Below, piece by piece: positions 14,880-21,765 of a stretch of 36,019 nt of DNA. Each line of letters begins with the position of its first letter. Position 1 is the first letter of the stretch. The DNA is from a bacterium (GTDB taxonomy: Bacteria; Patescibacteriota; Andersenbacteria; UBA10190; CAIZMI01), in the NCBI GenBank assembly GCA_030647555.1, contig JAUSJG010000001.1:1-36019 (forward strand), written 5' to 3'. Position numbers and translations under genes: made by a program. The notes under the pieces were generated by a model. That model saw nothing but the letters and a program-made list of their open reading frames with translations, searched no databases and was not told where the DNA came from.

Positions 14880-14902
14880 ACCCAGTATATCAACTGCCAA
14901 TT
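14877..14902 (-). promoter_or_regulatory. Leaderless ftsH promoter, shared 28-bp block
   Basis: On the minus strand: aattggcagttg, then the extended -10 TGATATACT, gggt and the ATG. The gyrA start at 22881-22906 has the same sequence with one difference (c/a at position 7). Only four bases separate the -10 from the start codon. No -35 is visible. Confidence 0.75.
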
Positions 14903-14923
14903 TGAACGAACTTTGTTCGTTCA
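14903..14923. promoter_or_regulatory. Perfect hairpin adjoining the ftsH promoter block
   Basis: The stem tgaacgaac / gttcgttca (9 bp) with a 3-base loop abuts the shared block. gyrA has an equivalent 8-bp stem with a 3-base loop in the same place (22861-22879), with unrelated stem sequence. It occupies the position where a -35 region or activator site would be expected. Confidence 0.6.
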
Positions 14924-14996
14924 AAAATGACAAGTATTAAGGGTGAAGTTTGGCTTAAGATAGTCATGAAATGTGATTGAAAATAATGTATTAATA

Positions 14997-15023
14997 AATT
15001 GGCAGTTGTATTGCTGGGATATG
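14997..15023 (+). repeat. Inverted copy of the ftsH/gyrA block
   Basis: aattggcagttg followed by tattgctggg and atatg. It faces away from ftsH, 94 bp from the direct copy. It keeps the c at position 7 that distinguishes the ftsH copy from the gyrA copy. No gene follows on the plus strand. Confidence 0.7.
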
Positions 15024-15073
15024 TCTCACGATGATAGCACTGTATTAATTGATTTTCAAGAGGGAAAAGCACG

Positions 15074-15236
15074 ATGAAAATTTTCAATTATCAATGACCA
15101 ATCATCAATGAATGTTCAAACTCCAAATATCAAACAACGACGCCGTTTTGATAATTAAGCCATTGCCTGCCAACCGAAGCTTTAGCGAAGGTTGGATAAT
15201 TAATTGAAAATTGGGAATTGATCATTGAAAATTAAT
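15074..15236. repeat. AT-rich MITE-like inverted repeat, copy 1
   Basis: The left arm (aattatcaatgaccaatcat...) and the right arm (...aattgatcattgaaaatta) are imperfect inverted repeats around a core with acgacgccgtttt. Inside is the hairpin ccaaccgaag / cgaaggttgg (about 15168-15193). Two relatives lie at 19963-20103 and 25371-25507. No open frame is present. Confidence 0.7.
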
Positions 15237-15250
15237 AAACTCACGCTTAT

Positions 15251-15283
15251 ATCAAAAACCCCGCGGTTGCGGGGGTTTTTGAT
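15251..15283 (-). terminator. Terminator of rpsA
   Basis: A stem of accccgc / gcggggt type flanked by A and T runs on both sides; on the minus strand it ends in five Ts. It lies 14 bases past the rpsA stop and could also act on the plus strand. Confidence 0.88.
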
Positions 15284-15296
15284 GTTCTTGTGTTGT

Positions 15297-16493
15297 TTAC
15301 TCAGCCTCTTTTTCTGCTTTTTCTTCTTCCTTGTCTTCTGTTTTCTTCGCCTTCTTCTTTGTCGGCGCTTTTTCCTTCTTCTCTTTCTTCTCGCCGGTCT
15401 TTAAGGAAAGACCGAGGCGATGTTCCACCGGTTCAATGCTAATAATGCGGAATTCATGTGTCTGACCGGGTTTGATTACTTCTTCCGGTTTTAGTGTGTC
15501 ATCTTCCGTCAATTCGGAGATGTGTGCCAAACCGTGAATATCGTCATCCAGTTTTACGAAGGCGCCAAACGGTGTGACCTTCAAAACCTCACCGGTAACT
15601 TTTTCACCGACTTTGTATTTTTCTTGTACAGATAACCATGGGTCAGGGCGGAGGCGCTTAAGAGAGAGGGAAATACGGGTGCCATCGACGCCGATTACTT
15701 GGGCCTGTGTTGGCATCCCAACCTTGGCGAATTCGCTCGGATTGTCGATGCGTTGCCAGGCGAGTTCGGAAATATGGACTAAGCCTTCCAGTTCAATTTG
15801 TTTCCAATTGAATTTGACGAACATTCCAAAATCCACCACACCACTGATTTTGCCATCTACCGTCGCGCCGATACTCAAACCTTCGAGGGCAACTTGGGTC
15901 TCCGTGTTCATTGCTTCTTTTTCAGAAACGATCATCTTTCCTTCGGCTCTGTCGGCAGTGATAACGCGGACGTTAAACATTTGGCCGATGTAGCTCTTTA
16001 ATTTTTCCAAAATCTTTTGTTTATCGCCACCTTCAACACGAGGATAGTGGGCGGCATTTAATTGAGAAACAGGCAAAAAACCGGTGACACCGCTGACGCG
16101 CAAGATAAGCCCACCTTTGTTGGCTTCCAAAACCTGTACAGGAAAAATTTCGCCGGACTTTTCTTTTTCGTGGAGCTCTTCCCAAGCACGTTCTTCGGAG
16201 GCGCTACGGAGAGAAAGTTCAACATAGCCATCGTCATTTTCGGCTTCTACAACCACCGCTTCGACAGGGTCGCCGATTTTAGCGTGACGGAATGTTTCTT
16301 GGGCGTCCATCAGTTCGCGACCAAAAACGATCCCGACGCCTAGGTGGCCGAGGTCGATATATAAGGTATTGGAGGCGATATCAAAAATTTTACCCTTCAC
16401 TACTTCTTCGCGACGAGCTGTGCGAATAGAGTCAGGACGTTCTTGCAATAATTTGCCAAATTCGGAATTTGGCACTTCTTTTATCGAAGCCAT
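15297..16493 (-). CDS. rpsA: Ribosomal protein S1
   Basis: An mRNA-binding protein of the 30S subunit. The 398 residues hold four S1 (OB-fold) repeats: about 30-97, 114-190, 207-280 and 293-365. The last two are the best conserved (VDGKISGVVDFGMFVKF...GLVHISELAW and VTGEVLKVTPFGAFVKL...GLAHISEL). The C-terminus is a Lys/Glu-rich tail of about 30 residues. Proteobacterial S1 has six repeats; a four-repeat form is common in other phyla. The leader of about 35 bases has no Shine-Dalgarno, as is usual for rpsA. A pair of 9-base inverted words, aacatctag and ctagatgtt, brackets the promoter (about 16522 and 16576) and might be an operator. Confidence 0.93.
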   Translation of the reverse strand: MASIKEVPNSEFGKLLQERPDSIRTARREEVVKGKIFDIASNTLYIDLGHLGVGIVFGRELMDAQETFRHAKIGDPVEAVVVEAENDDGYVELSLRSASEERAWEELHEKEKSGEIFPVQVLEANKGGLILRVSGVTGFLPVSQLNAAHYPRVEGGDKQKILEKLKSYIGQMFNVRVITADRAEGKMIVSEKEAMNTETQVALEGLSIGATVDGKISGVVDFGMFVKFNWKQIELEGLVHISELAWQRIDNPSEFAKVGMPTQAQVIGVDGTRISLSLKRLRPDPWLSVQEKYKVGEKVTGEVLKVTPFGAFVKLDDDIHGLAHISELTEDDTLKPEEVIKPGQTHEFRIISIEPVEHRLGLSLKTGEKKEKKEKAPTKKKAKKTEDKEEEKAEKEAE

Positions 16494-16534
16494 AGTAATT
16501 TATTAAATTGTTTAAGAATAAAACATCTAGGGAA

Positions 16535-16563
16535 ATCCTATGGGATGAGGGCGAAAAAGTCAA
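16535..16563 (-). promoter_or_regulatory. Promoter of rpsA
   Basis: On the minus strand TTGACT (16558-16563), 17-bp spacer and TAGGAT (16535-16540), giving a leader of about 35 bases. Confidence 0.6.
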
Positions 16564-16628
16564 GGTTTTTTGTTACTAGATGTTGCTTCACAAGTCGTCG
16601 ATATGGAGCGCAAATGAAAATCGGAAAA

Positions 16629-16658
16629 TTGTCAGTATTAAGGAACCATGGTTACAAT
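16629..16658 (+). promoter_or_regulatory. Promoter of the gene at 16665
   Basis: TTGTCA (16629-16634), 18-bp spacer and TACAAT (16653-16658). The -10 ends six bases before the ATG, so the transcript should begin at or next to the start codon. Confidence 0.6.
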
Positions 16659-16664
16659 TGATCT

Positions 16665-17735
16665 ATGAGTATTGAAAATGGTCCAAACCTTTTTAATCAG
16701 GAGGAAAAAGATCCGGAGAAAATCGAAAATGACAGTTCTGCCGAAGGAAGCTACTGGCAGATGTTTAAAGATAAATTATCCGCCCTGTTGGCAGAGAAAA
16801 AAACAACAAGCGGACCGAGTGTTAATATCAGTATGTTTTTTGCCGAGCATGTGAGCGCGGAAGACATTCATGGCTTGGATGAGCAATTTTCATCCGCCGA
16901 CCTGTTTATTCCGGAAGTAGTTGATTGGACGCCTGAACAGTTGCGTCAATTTAATGAGGTTTCGTCGGGTAAAAGGGAACCATCGGATATTGCTGGTGAT
17001 CAAGACGGTTTCTTGGGAGGGCAACTTCAGATGATTTATCGGTCGCATAAGCCCATTGTGTTTGTTGATCTTCCGCATGGGCATCCGTTGATTGAGCGAT
17101 ATGATCATCTTGCCGGGCAAGGGTTGCCGATGGAGAAAACGTTTTCAGAAACTTTGCAGAAAACCAGAGATCAGATTGCGGAATTTTCTTCGATCAATCA
17201 GGAACGAGAAGACTATATTCTTTCTCGGGTTGCACCGGCGGTTAGGGAGGTGATTGAGAAAAATTCGGTGTTTCGCGACAAAGATCAATTAAGTGTTTTA
17301 ATGTTAATGGGCGCCGCTCACAGTACTTTCTATCGGGATGTAAAAAAAGCGCACGAGAATACAGCGAGAACGTTCGCTGATTCTTTTCATGTTTTTTCGC
17401 ATTATTCCGAAGGCGTCAGAAGGGTTTCTTTGGGCAAAGAAATTGATGATCGGTTAGCCGGCAGTATTTGGTTGGGGATATTGCTTGAACGGGCGATCGA
17501 TTATGAACTGGCTTACGTTACCGATAATTCCCAGAAAAAGACTTTATTGAGCAGAAAAATATTGTCCGAGTTTACTTTGGAAGAAATAGAAGATGTTTAC
17601 AACGGGTGTCGGACTTCTGGAAAAGGCGAATACCATTTGATTGTCAGGAATAAACTCAAAGAAAAAAATATTGTGATTCCAAAAACGGAGGAAGAAATCG
17701 AAAGTTATTTGAATTCGCCCAAAAACGGGGTTTAA
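16665..17735 (+). CDS. Unrecognised cytoplasmic protein, 356 residues
   Basis: No family is assigned. The first 45 residues are acidic and probably disordered (NGPNLFNQEEKDPEKIEND). A segment at about 53-85 (VNISMFFAEHVSAEDIHGL...ADLFIPEVVDW) and another with LMLMGAAHSTFYRDV (about 209-223) faintly recall the two halves of the TraB/ChaN-like fold, where an early acidic-histidine motif pairs with a later G-x-x-H. The match is too weak to name. The rest is helical. There is no signal peptide or membrane segment. The start is the ATG six bases after a -10 box. Two short genes follow on the same strand, each with its own promoter-like sequence. Confidence 0.7.
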   Translation: MSIENGPNLFNQEEKDPEKIENDSSAEGSYWQMFKDKLSALLAEKKTTSGPSVNISMFFAEHVSAEDIHGLDEQFSSADLFIPEVVDWTPEQLRQFNEVSSGKREPSDIAGDQDGFLGGQLQMIYRSHKPIVFVDLPHGHPLIERYDHLAGQGLPMEKTFSETLQKTRDQIAEFSSINQEREDYILSRVAPAVREVIEKNSVFRDKDQLSVLMLMGAAHSTFYRDVKKAHENTARTFADSFHVFSHYSEGVRRVSLGKEIDDRLAGSIWLGILLERAIDYELAYVTDNSQKKTLLSRKILSEFTLEEIEDVYNGCRTSGKGEYHLIVRNKLKEKNIVIPKTEEEIESYLNSPKNGV

Positions 17736-17737
17736 TC

Positions 17738-17766
17738 TTGCGTCGGAAAATCCTGGGGAATATAAT
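17738..17766 (+). promoter_or_regulatory. Promoter of the coiled-coil gene
   Basis: TTGCGT (17738-17743), 17-bp spacer and a consensus TATAAT (17761-17766), placed ten bases before the ATG at 17777. Confidence 0.6.
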
Positions 17767-17776
17767 GGTCAAACAC

Positions 17777-18151
17777 ATGAGTGAACAACTGACGATGGAA
17801 AATTTAGAGAAAGTGTTGGATAAAAAGTTTGCCGAGAACAACGAGGTGCTTATTGAAGCAATAGATGCGAAATTTCAACGCACGGATGCGAAAATTGAAA
17901 AACTCGATGCACGTGTAAGCATGCTAGAGGTTGATGTTGCTGGGCTGAAATATGATTTCGCAGAGACAAAATCCGAAACAAGAGAAAGGTTAAGGCGGAT
18001 TGAAGAGAGTTTGGATAAATTAACAAACACTCTTGATATGTTTCTTAAGCGAATGTTGGATCAGGAAGACGAATTTGTAATCATGAAAGCCGAAGTGGCG
18101 CAAATAAAGAATATTCTCAAAGAAAAATTAGGCATCGAAGTGCGGGTTTGA
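17777..18151 (+). CDS. Coiled-coil protein, unrecognised
   Basis: A 124-residue protein that is almost entirely helical, with heptad spacing of hydrophobic residues (FQRTDAKIEKLDARVSMLEVDVAGLKYDF and later LRRIEESLDKLTNTLDMFL). Such proteins are common in this group of bacteria and usually have no assigned role. The start at 17777 (MSEQLTMENL) is preferred to ATG 17765, because the TATAAT box overlaps the latter. No HEPN motif (R-x4-6-H) is present, so it is not the toxin partner of the nucleotidyltransferase that follows. Confidence 0.7.
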   Translation: MSEQLTMENLEKVLDKKFAENNEVLIEAIDAKFQRTDAKIEKLDARVSMLEVDVAGLKYDFAETKSETRERLRRIEESLDKLTNTLDMFLKRMLDQEDEFVIMKAEVAQIKNILKEKLGIEVRV

Positions 18152-18178
18152 GATTTTACCCCACTGTGCTATTTTTAT

Positions 18179-18517
18179 ATGGCTCGAGCAACAACTATAA
18201 AATTAAATCCCGAAACCTTGCGCGTTGCGCAACAATATCGGCGTGCTCTTAGTGCTGCTGGAATTAAGGTTGAAAATTTCCTCGTTTTTGGTTCGCAAGC
18301 GAAAGGCACGGCGCAAAAATCAAGCGATATTGATATTGCGGTAGTGTCATCGCAGTTCAGTCGTGACTACTCAAGTGAACGCGTTCGTTTGATGCGTTTG
18401 GGCGATAAAATATCTCTTGCAATCGAACCGCATCCTTTTCATCCGGACGATCTTAATGATCGTTGGAGTACATTTGCGCAAGAAATAAAAAAATACGGAA
18501 TTCAAGTCGGCGAATAA
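18179..18517 (+). CDS. Minimal nucleotidyltransferase (MNT-type)
   Basis: A 112-residue protein of the DNA polymerase beta superfamily. VENFLVFGSQAKGTAQKSSDIDIAVV (31-56) carries the G-S motif and both metal-binding aspartates (D50, D52); a third acidic residue may lie further on. Stand-alone members often act as antitoxins that AMPylate a HEPN toxin, but no HEPN gene is adjacent here. The function is therefore open. A TATTTT box (18170-18175) ends three bases before the ATG, again a leaderless arrangement. Confidence 0.8.
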   Translation: MARATTIKLNPETLRVAQQYRRALSAAGIKVENFLVFGSQAKGTAQKSSDIDIAVVSSQFSRDYSSERVRLMRLGDKISLAIEPHPFHPDDLNDRWSTFAQEIKKYGIQVGE

Positions 18518-18553
18518 AAATCCTCCTTCGCCAAGGCTCCCATTCTTCGCTTC

Positions 18554-18614
18554 CGCCAGCTGGCGGAGCTACGAAGGGCAAGTCGGGGGATAGTTTTCTT
18601 TTGTGAAAGAAAAC
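18554..18614. repeat. Short palindromes behind the nucleotidyltransferase gene
   Basis: The perfect palindrome ccgccagctggcgga (about 18554-18568) also occurs at about 4001-4015. The hairpin gttttcttt / aaagaaaac (18593-18613) has relatives at about 31380-31401 and 35989-36010. Confidence 0.55.
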
Positions 18615-18640
18615 AAAAAATCCCCACAGGTTGGTGGGGG
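18614..18640 (-). terminator. Terminator of the CxxC protein gene
   Basis: On the minus strand ccccac / gtgggg followed by six Ts, directly after the stop codon at 18641. Confidence 0.85.
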
Positions 18641-18916
18641 CTAGAATGACTGCGCGGTTGGGGTGTTGGTGTCCCATGCAAAAGGAACCTCAATCATTTC
18701 CGCACCCATTGTATCGATAGCTACTGCTGTGCCGGCGATTTTGACGAACAGAATATTTTCATCGCGCTCCAACAGTATGCCGGTTGGAGTGGAAACAGCA
18801 TGGCATCTTCGGCAAACGAATGCGTCTTTCAATGGACTTGGTTCGAATGCGGAAGCCCCCAAATGAATCGGTTTATTGCGCAAGACACCGTCGCACAAAG
18901 GGCATTTTCCGGACAT
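18641..18916 (-). CDS. Small two-CxxC zinc-ribbon-like protein
   Basis: A 91-residue protein beginning MSGKCPLCDGVL and continuing to FVCRRCHAVS. Two C-x-x-C knuckles about 30 residues apart are typical of a zinc ribbon. The remainder is a beta-rich domain (GILLERDENILFVKIAGTAVAI). No named family is recognised. The start at 18916 follows TTGAAAGGAAAATTT, a Shine-Dalgarno leader almost the same as those of pyrF and pyrE; the longer frame to 19003 has no ribosome site. It lies opposite in strand to its neighbours and forms its own transcription unit. Confidence 0.72.
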   Translation of the reverse strand: MSGKCPLCDGVLRNKPIHLGASAFEPSPLKDAFVCRRCHAVSTPTGILLERDENILFVKIAGTAVAIDTMGAEMIEVPFAWDTNTPTAQSF

Positions 18917-19273
18917 AAATTTTCCTTTCAATGAACTAGGAGGAGGTGGTGAAACGGAGTAACTGGAACACTGAAATGTAATCCATGAGCAGTATTTATG
19001 CAACTGAATCGTTGGATCAATCAGTGACCGACCCTGTCTGCAGGGACGGTCCCTGTTCGGCCGATTCCTGTTCGTGGGCTGGAATGTTACTTTGCAAGTA
19101 ACGTGTTTTCGTCATTTAAGAATTCTGGCATTTCATTGGAAATTGGGTATTGCCCGCCACATCGGCGGGTCCGCCTGATGGCGGAGAAATTGGTCATTTT
19201 GGATGTCTGTTTGGTTGCATAAACAGTAATTTTTTGTTAAGCTTCATAAGTAAATTAATCTTCAAAGATACCC
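18917..19273. other. Intergenic region with hairpins and promoter
   Basis: No gene is seen. Contents: the gaccgaccc palindrome (19023-19051), a cgccacatcggcgggtccgc hairpin (about 19157-19190) and a likely promoter for the next gene, TTGTTA (19234-19239), 16 bp, TAATCT (19256-19261), twelve bases before the ATG at 19274. Confidence 0.6.
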
Positions 19274-19912
19274 ATGCATCTTAGTTGGCTCGGACTTTCT
19301 TCGTTCAAAATGGAAACAAAAGACGCGGTTTTGGTGATGGATCCTTATGGTCCAAAAGTGTCCAGTAAGCCGTTAAGAGCGAAGGCGGATATTGTCACGA
19401 TCAGTCAATTTGGCGACCCGATTCATGGTCATATCGATGCTATTCAAGGTGAACCGTTTGTGATCGATCACGCGGGCGAGTTTGAATTAAAAAGTATTTA
19501 TATTCAAGGGGCGGAGGTGCCCATGAAAGACGCGAAAAAAACGTCTACCGTTTTTTGGTTTGACGTCGAGGGAATGCGGGTGGCGCATTTGGGCAATCTG
19601 GAAACCATTCCTTCCACGGAAGTGATGGAGAAAATGGATGGTTTGGAAGTGGATATTTTGATGGTCCCCGTTGGTGGAAGCGGTTTGGAATTGAAGCAGG
19701 TAATGAAACTCGTTAATGATATCGAACCGAGAATTGTTATTCCAATGCATTACGCGCAAGATGGGGTAAATGTTGGCACAAAGTTGAACCCTGTTTCGGC
19801 GTTTATGAAAGAAATGGGCGCGTCTAACGTGAAACCGATCGATCGGATGCTGTTTAAGAAAAAAGATTTACCCGGCGCGGAAGATACACAGGTAATTCTA
19901 TTTAGTGCGTAA
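19274..19912 (+). CDS. Metallo-beta-lactamase-fold protein lacking the HxHxDH motif
   Basis: A 212-residue protein of the Lactamase_B_3/UlaG-like branch. The fold is recognisable: MHLSWLGLSSFKMETKDAVLVMDPYGP at the start, GEPFVIDHAGEFEL (59-72), MRVAHLGNL (101-109), VDILMVPVGG (126-135) and IVIPMHY (154-160). The first metal motif, normally H-x-H-x-D-H after the second strand, reads ISQFGDPIHGH here, so most metal ligands are missing. H66 and H159 remain. The protein may be inactive or have a different role. The gene is monocistronic with a short-leader promoter. Confidence 0.78.
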   Translation: MHLSWLGLSSFKMETKDAVLVMDPYGPKVSSKPLRAKADIVTISQFGDPIHGHIDAIQGEPFVIDHAGEFELKSIYIQGAEVPMKDAKKTSTVFWFDVEGMRVAHLGNLETIPSTEVMEKMDGLEVDILMVPVGGSGLELKQVMKLVNDIEPRIVIPMHYAQDGVNVGTKLNPVSAFMKEMGASNVKPIDRMLFKKKDLPGAEDTQVILFSA

Positions 19913-19962
19913 GTTAGTTGAGTTGTTTGTGTGTCCAGAAGTAAAGTTAATAATAGCGAATC

Positions 19963-20103
19963 CCAAAATTATCAATTTTCAATGACCAATTTTCAATAAA
20001 TTATCAATGACTAAATTATCAAACAATTTCAGCGCAATAATTGAAAATTCGAAAATTAAAAAATTAATTGAAAATTGGTCATTGAAAATTGATAATTAAT
20101 TAC
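19963..20103. repeat. AT-rich MITE-like inverted repeat, copy 2
   Basis: The left arm atcaattttcaatgaccaa and the right arm ttggtcattgaaaattgat are exact reverse complements. The core contains ttcagcgcaat. The right arm includes TTGAAA (20068-20073), a 17-bp spacer and GATAAT (20091-20096), eight bases before the ATG of the next gene, so the repeat probably carries its promoter. Confidence 0.75.
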
Positions 20104-20104
20104 A

Positions 20105-20506
20105 ATGTTTGAATATTTTTCTGAAATCAAAAATAGAGATGAATTTGCAAAGAAAAGATTTGTGATTGTTGGCACCGCTATCAGTTTCATCGCCATCATC
20201 GGTGTTTGGGTGCCGATTCGCATCGCGCAATGGAGAACTCCGGGTGACGCAACCGTCGCCAAAACAGAAGAAACCGCACCGCTTACAACAGCGACGCCGG
20301 CCGTAGCGGGGGATTCGGCGATTCGCATTTTTACCAACGTGGCTTCGCCAAAACCGACCGTTGCGCCCGTTTTCATAACCCAGCCGGAGGCACCTTTGTT
20401 TGCCCAGCCCGTTGTGTCAGTAACACCAACATCAGTGCCAACAGCAACTGCGGAAGCGTTGTTTGAAACAGAAGCCCCAACCCCCACCGATTTCCCGACG
20501 CTGTAA
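20105..20506 (+). CDS. Single-TM protein with Pro/Thr/Ala-rich tail
   Basis: A 133-residue protein. Residues 1-18 are charged and cytoplasmic, 19-38 form one membrane helix (FVIVGTAISFIAIIGVWVPI), and the rest is a low-complexity stretch rich in Pro, Thr, Ala and Val (TVAPVFITQPEAPLF, TPTSVPTATAEA). The tail is likely extended outside the membrane or along the wall. No family is recognised. The short 5' spacing (eight bases from a -10 box inside the repeat) fixes the start at 20105. Confidence 0.65.
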   Translation: MFEYFSEIKNRDEFAKKRFVIVGTAISFIAIIGVWVPIRIAQWRTPGDATVAKTEETAPLTTATPAVAGDSAIRIFTNVASPKPTVAPVFITQPEAPLFAQPVVSVTPTSVPTATAEALFETEAPTPTDFPTL

Positions 20507-20539
20507 AAAGGTCAAAAATGACAATCTGTCGGTTATTAC

Positions 20540-20568
20540 TTGACAAATTGTTGTACAAAGTGTAATCT
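20540..20568 (+). promoter_or_regulatory. Promoter of the DUF4143 ATPase gene
   Basis: A consensus TTGACA (20540-20545), 17-bp spacer and TAATCT (20563-20568), twelve bases before the ATG. Confidence 0.7.
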
Positions 20569-20580
20569 GATAACATACAT

Positions 20581-21762
20581 ATGCTCTATAAACGACAAAT
20601 ATTCCCCAAACTTGAGGCGGAGTTAAATACCAAAGAAATCACTGTTATTACCGGAATGCGCCGTGTTGGCAAAACAACGGCGTTAAAACATCTTTTTGAT
20701 TTGGTTGGTTCAAAAAACAAAGTGATGCTGGATTTAGAAAATCCGTTGCATCGAAAAGTCTTTGAAGAAGAAAACTATGACGCGGTGTGGAACAACCTTA
20801 AACCGTTTGGTGTTGCGGAAACGGAAAAGGCATATATTTTTATCGATGAAGCGCAGAATTTGCCGGAGCTAAGCCGTGTGGTTAAGTATTTATATGATCA
20901 TGGCAATGTTAAATTTATTTTAACAGGCTCCAGTAGTTATTATTTGCGCAATCTTTTTCCGGAGTCGTTGGCCGGTCGAAAAATGATTTTTGAATTATTT
21001 CCATTGGATTTTTCAGAATTTTTGGTTTTTAAGGGGGAAGGGCGAGTAGTGGAAAATTCATTCGGTGGAAAAGCGGAGAAAAAAAACAAAATTGCGTATG
21101 AAAAAATGTTGCCGTTATATGATGAATATGTCGAATTCGGCGGATTTCCCTCGGTTGTGCTGGAAGAGAATTATGAGCGTAAAAAACTGCTGTTGGCGGA
21201 AATTTTTACATCCTACTTTGAAAAAGACGCGAAAAACTTGGCGGATTTTCGGGATATGTCCAAATTGCGCGATTTGATTCTGTTGTTAACCGCGCGCGTG
21301 GGTTCAAAAATAGATGTCGCAAAATTAGCCAGCACGCTGGCCACGTCTCGCGAAACCGTTTATAACTATCTCGGTTTTCTTGAACAGACCTATTTCATCA
21401 CGTTTTTGCCCAAATATTCCAACAGTGTTGACCGCCAGGCGGCGGGAAGCAAAAAGTTATTTTTCTGTGATTCGGGGATTGTTAATGCGTTGGGAAAAGT
21501 TTCACAAGGGCAACTTTTTGAGCAAAGTGTTTATCAAAACTTGCGCGGGAAACATACGCTGGCTTATTACAGTAAAAGGGAAACAAACGAGGTAGACTTT
21601 ATTGTTGATGCGCAAATTGGGCTGGAGGTAAAACTCACTTCTTCAAAACAGGACATTGCACGGCTTAAACGCGATAGTGAAAAACTGGAATTAAAAGAAA
21701 ATTATGTCGTCAGTCATCAATACGACGATAGCGAGGGTGTTATTTTAGCAACGGATTTGTAG
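20581..21762 (+). CDS. ATP-binding protein, AAA/DUF4143 family
   Basis: A 393-residue two-domain protein. The AAA-type N-terminal domain has Walker A GMRRVGKT (25-32), Walker B YIFIDEAQN (85-93) and a sensor strand FILTGSSSYYL (112-122). The C-terminal DUF4143 domain ends in a nuclease-like fold with EVDFIVDAQIGLEVKL, which has the E/D...E-x-K pattern of restriction-endonuclease-like cores. The family is very common in archaea and in Patescibacteria; its role is unknown, with proposals ranging from mobile-element biology to defence. It is followed by the gene at 21766 only three bases later, so the two are cotranscribed. Confidence 0.88.
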   Translation: MLYKRQIFPKLEAELNTKEITVITGMRRVGKTTALKHLFDLVGSKNKVMLDLENPLHRKVFEEENYDAVWNNLKPFGVAETEKAYIFIDEAQNLPELSRVVKYLYDHGNVKFILTGSSSYYLRNLFPESLAGRKMIFELFPLDFSEFLVFKGEGRVVENSFGGKAEKKNKIAYEKMLPLYDEYVEFGGFPSVVLEENYERKKLLLAEIFTSYFEKDAKNLADFRDMSKLRDLILLLTARVGSKIDVAKLASTLATSRETVYNYLGFLEQTYFITFLPKYSNSVDRQAAGSKKLFFCDSGIVNALGKVSQGQLFEQSVYQNLRGKHTLAYYSKRETNEVDFIVDAQIGLEVKLTSSKQDIARLKRDSEKLELKENYVVSHQYDDSEGVILATDL

Positions 21763-21765
21763 TGT

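Larger units (their letters stand above)
14880..15296. other. ftsH-rpsA intergenic region
   Basis: No gene is seen. The region contains the ftsH promoter block (14877-14902), the hairpin (14903-14923), the inverted copy of the block (14997-15023), an AT-rich MITE-like inverted repeat (15074-15236) and the rpsA terminator (15251-15283). Confidence 0.7.

Noticed and set aside
17777-18517. HEPN-MNT toxin-antitoxin pair
   Set aside because: The gene before the nucleotidyltransferase is a coiled coil without the R-x4-6-H motif of HEPN proteins.
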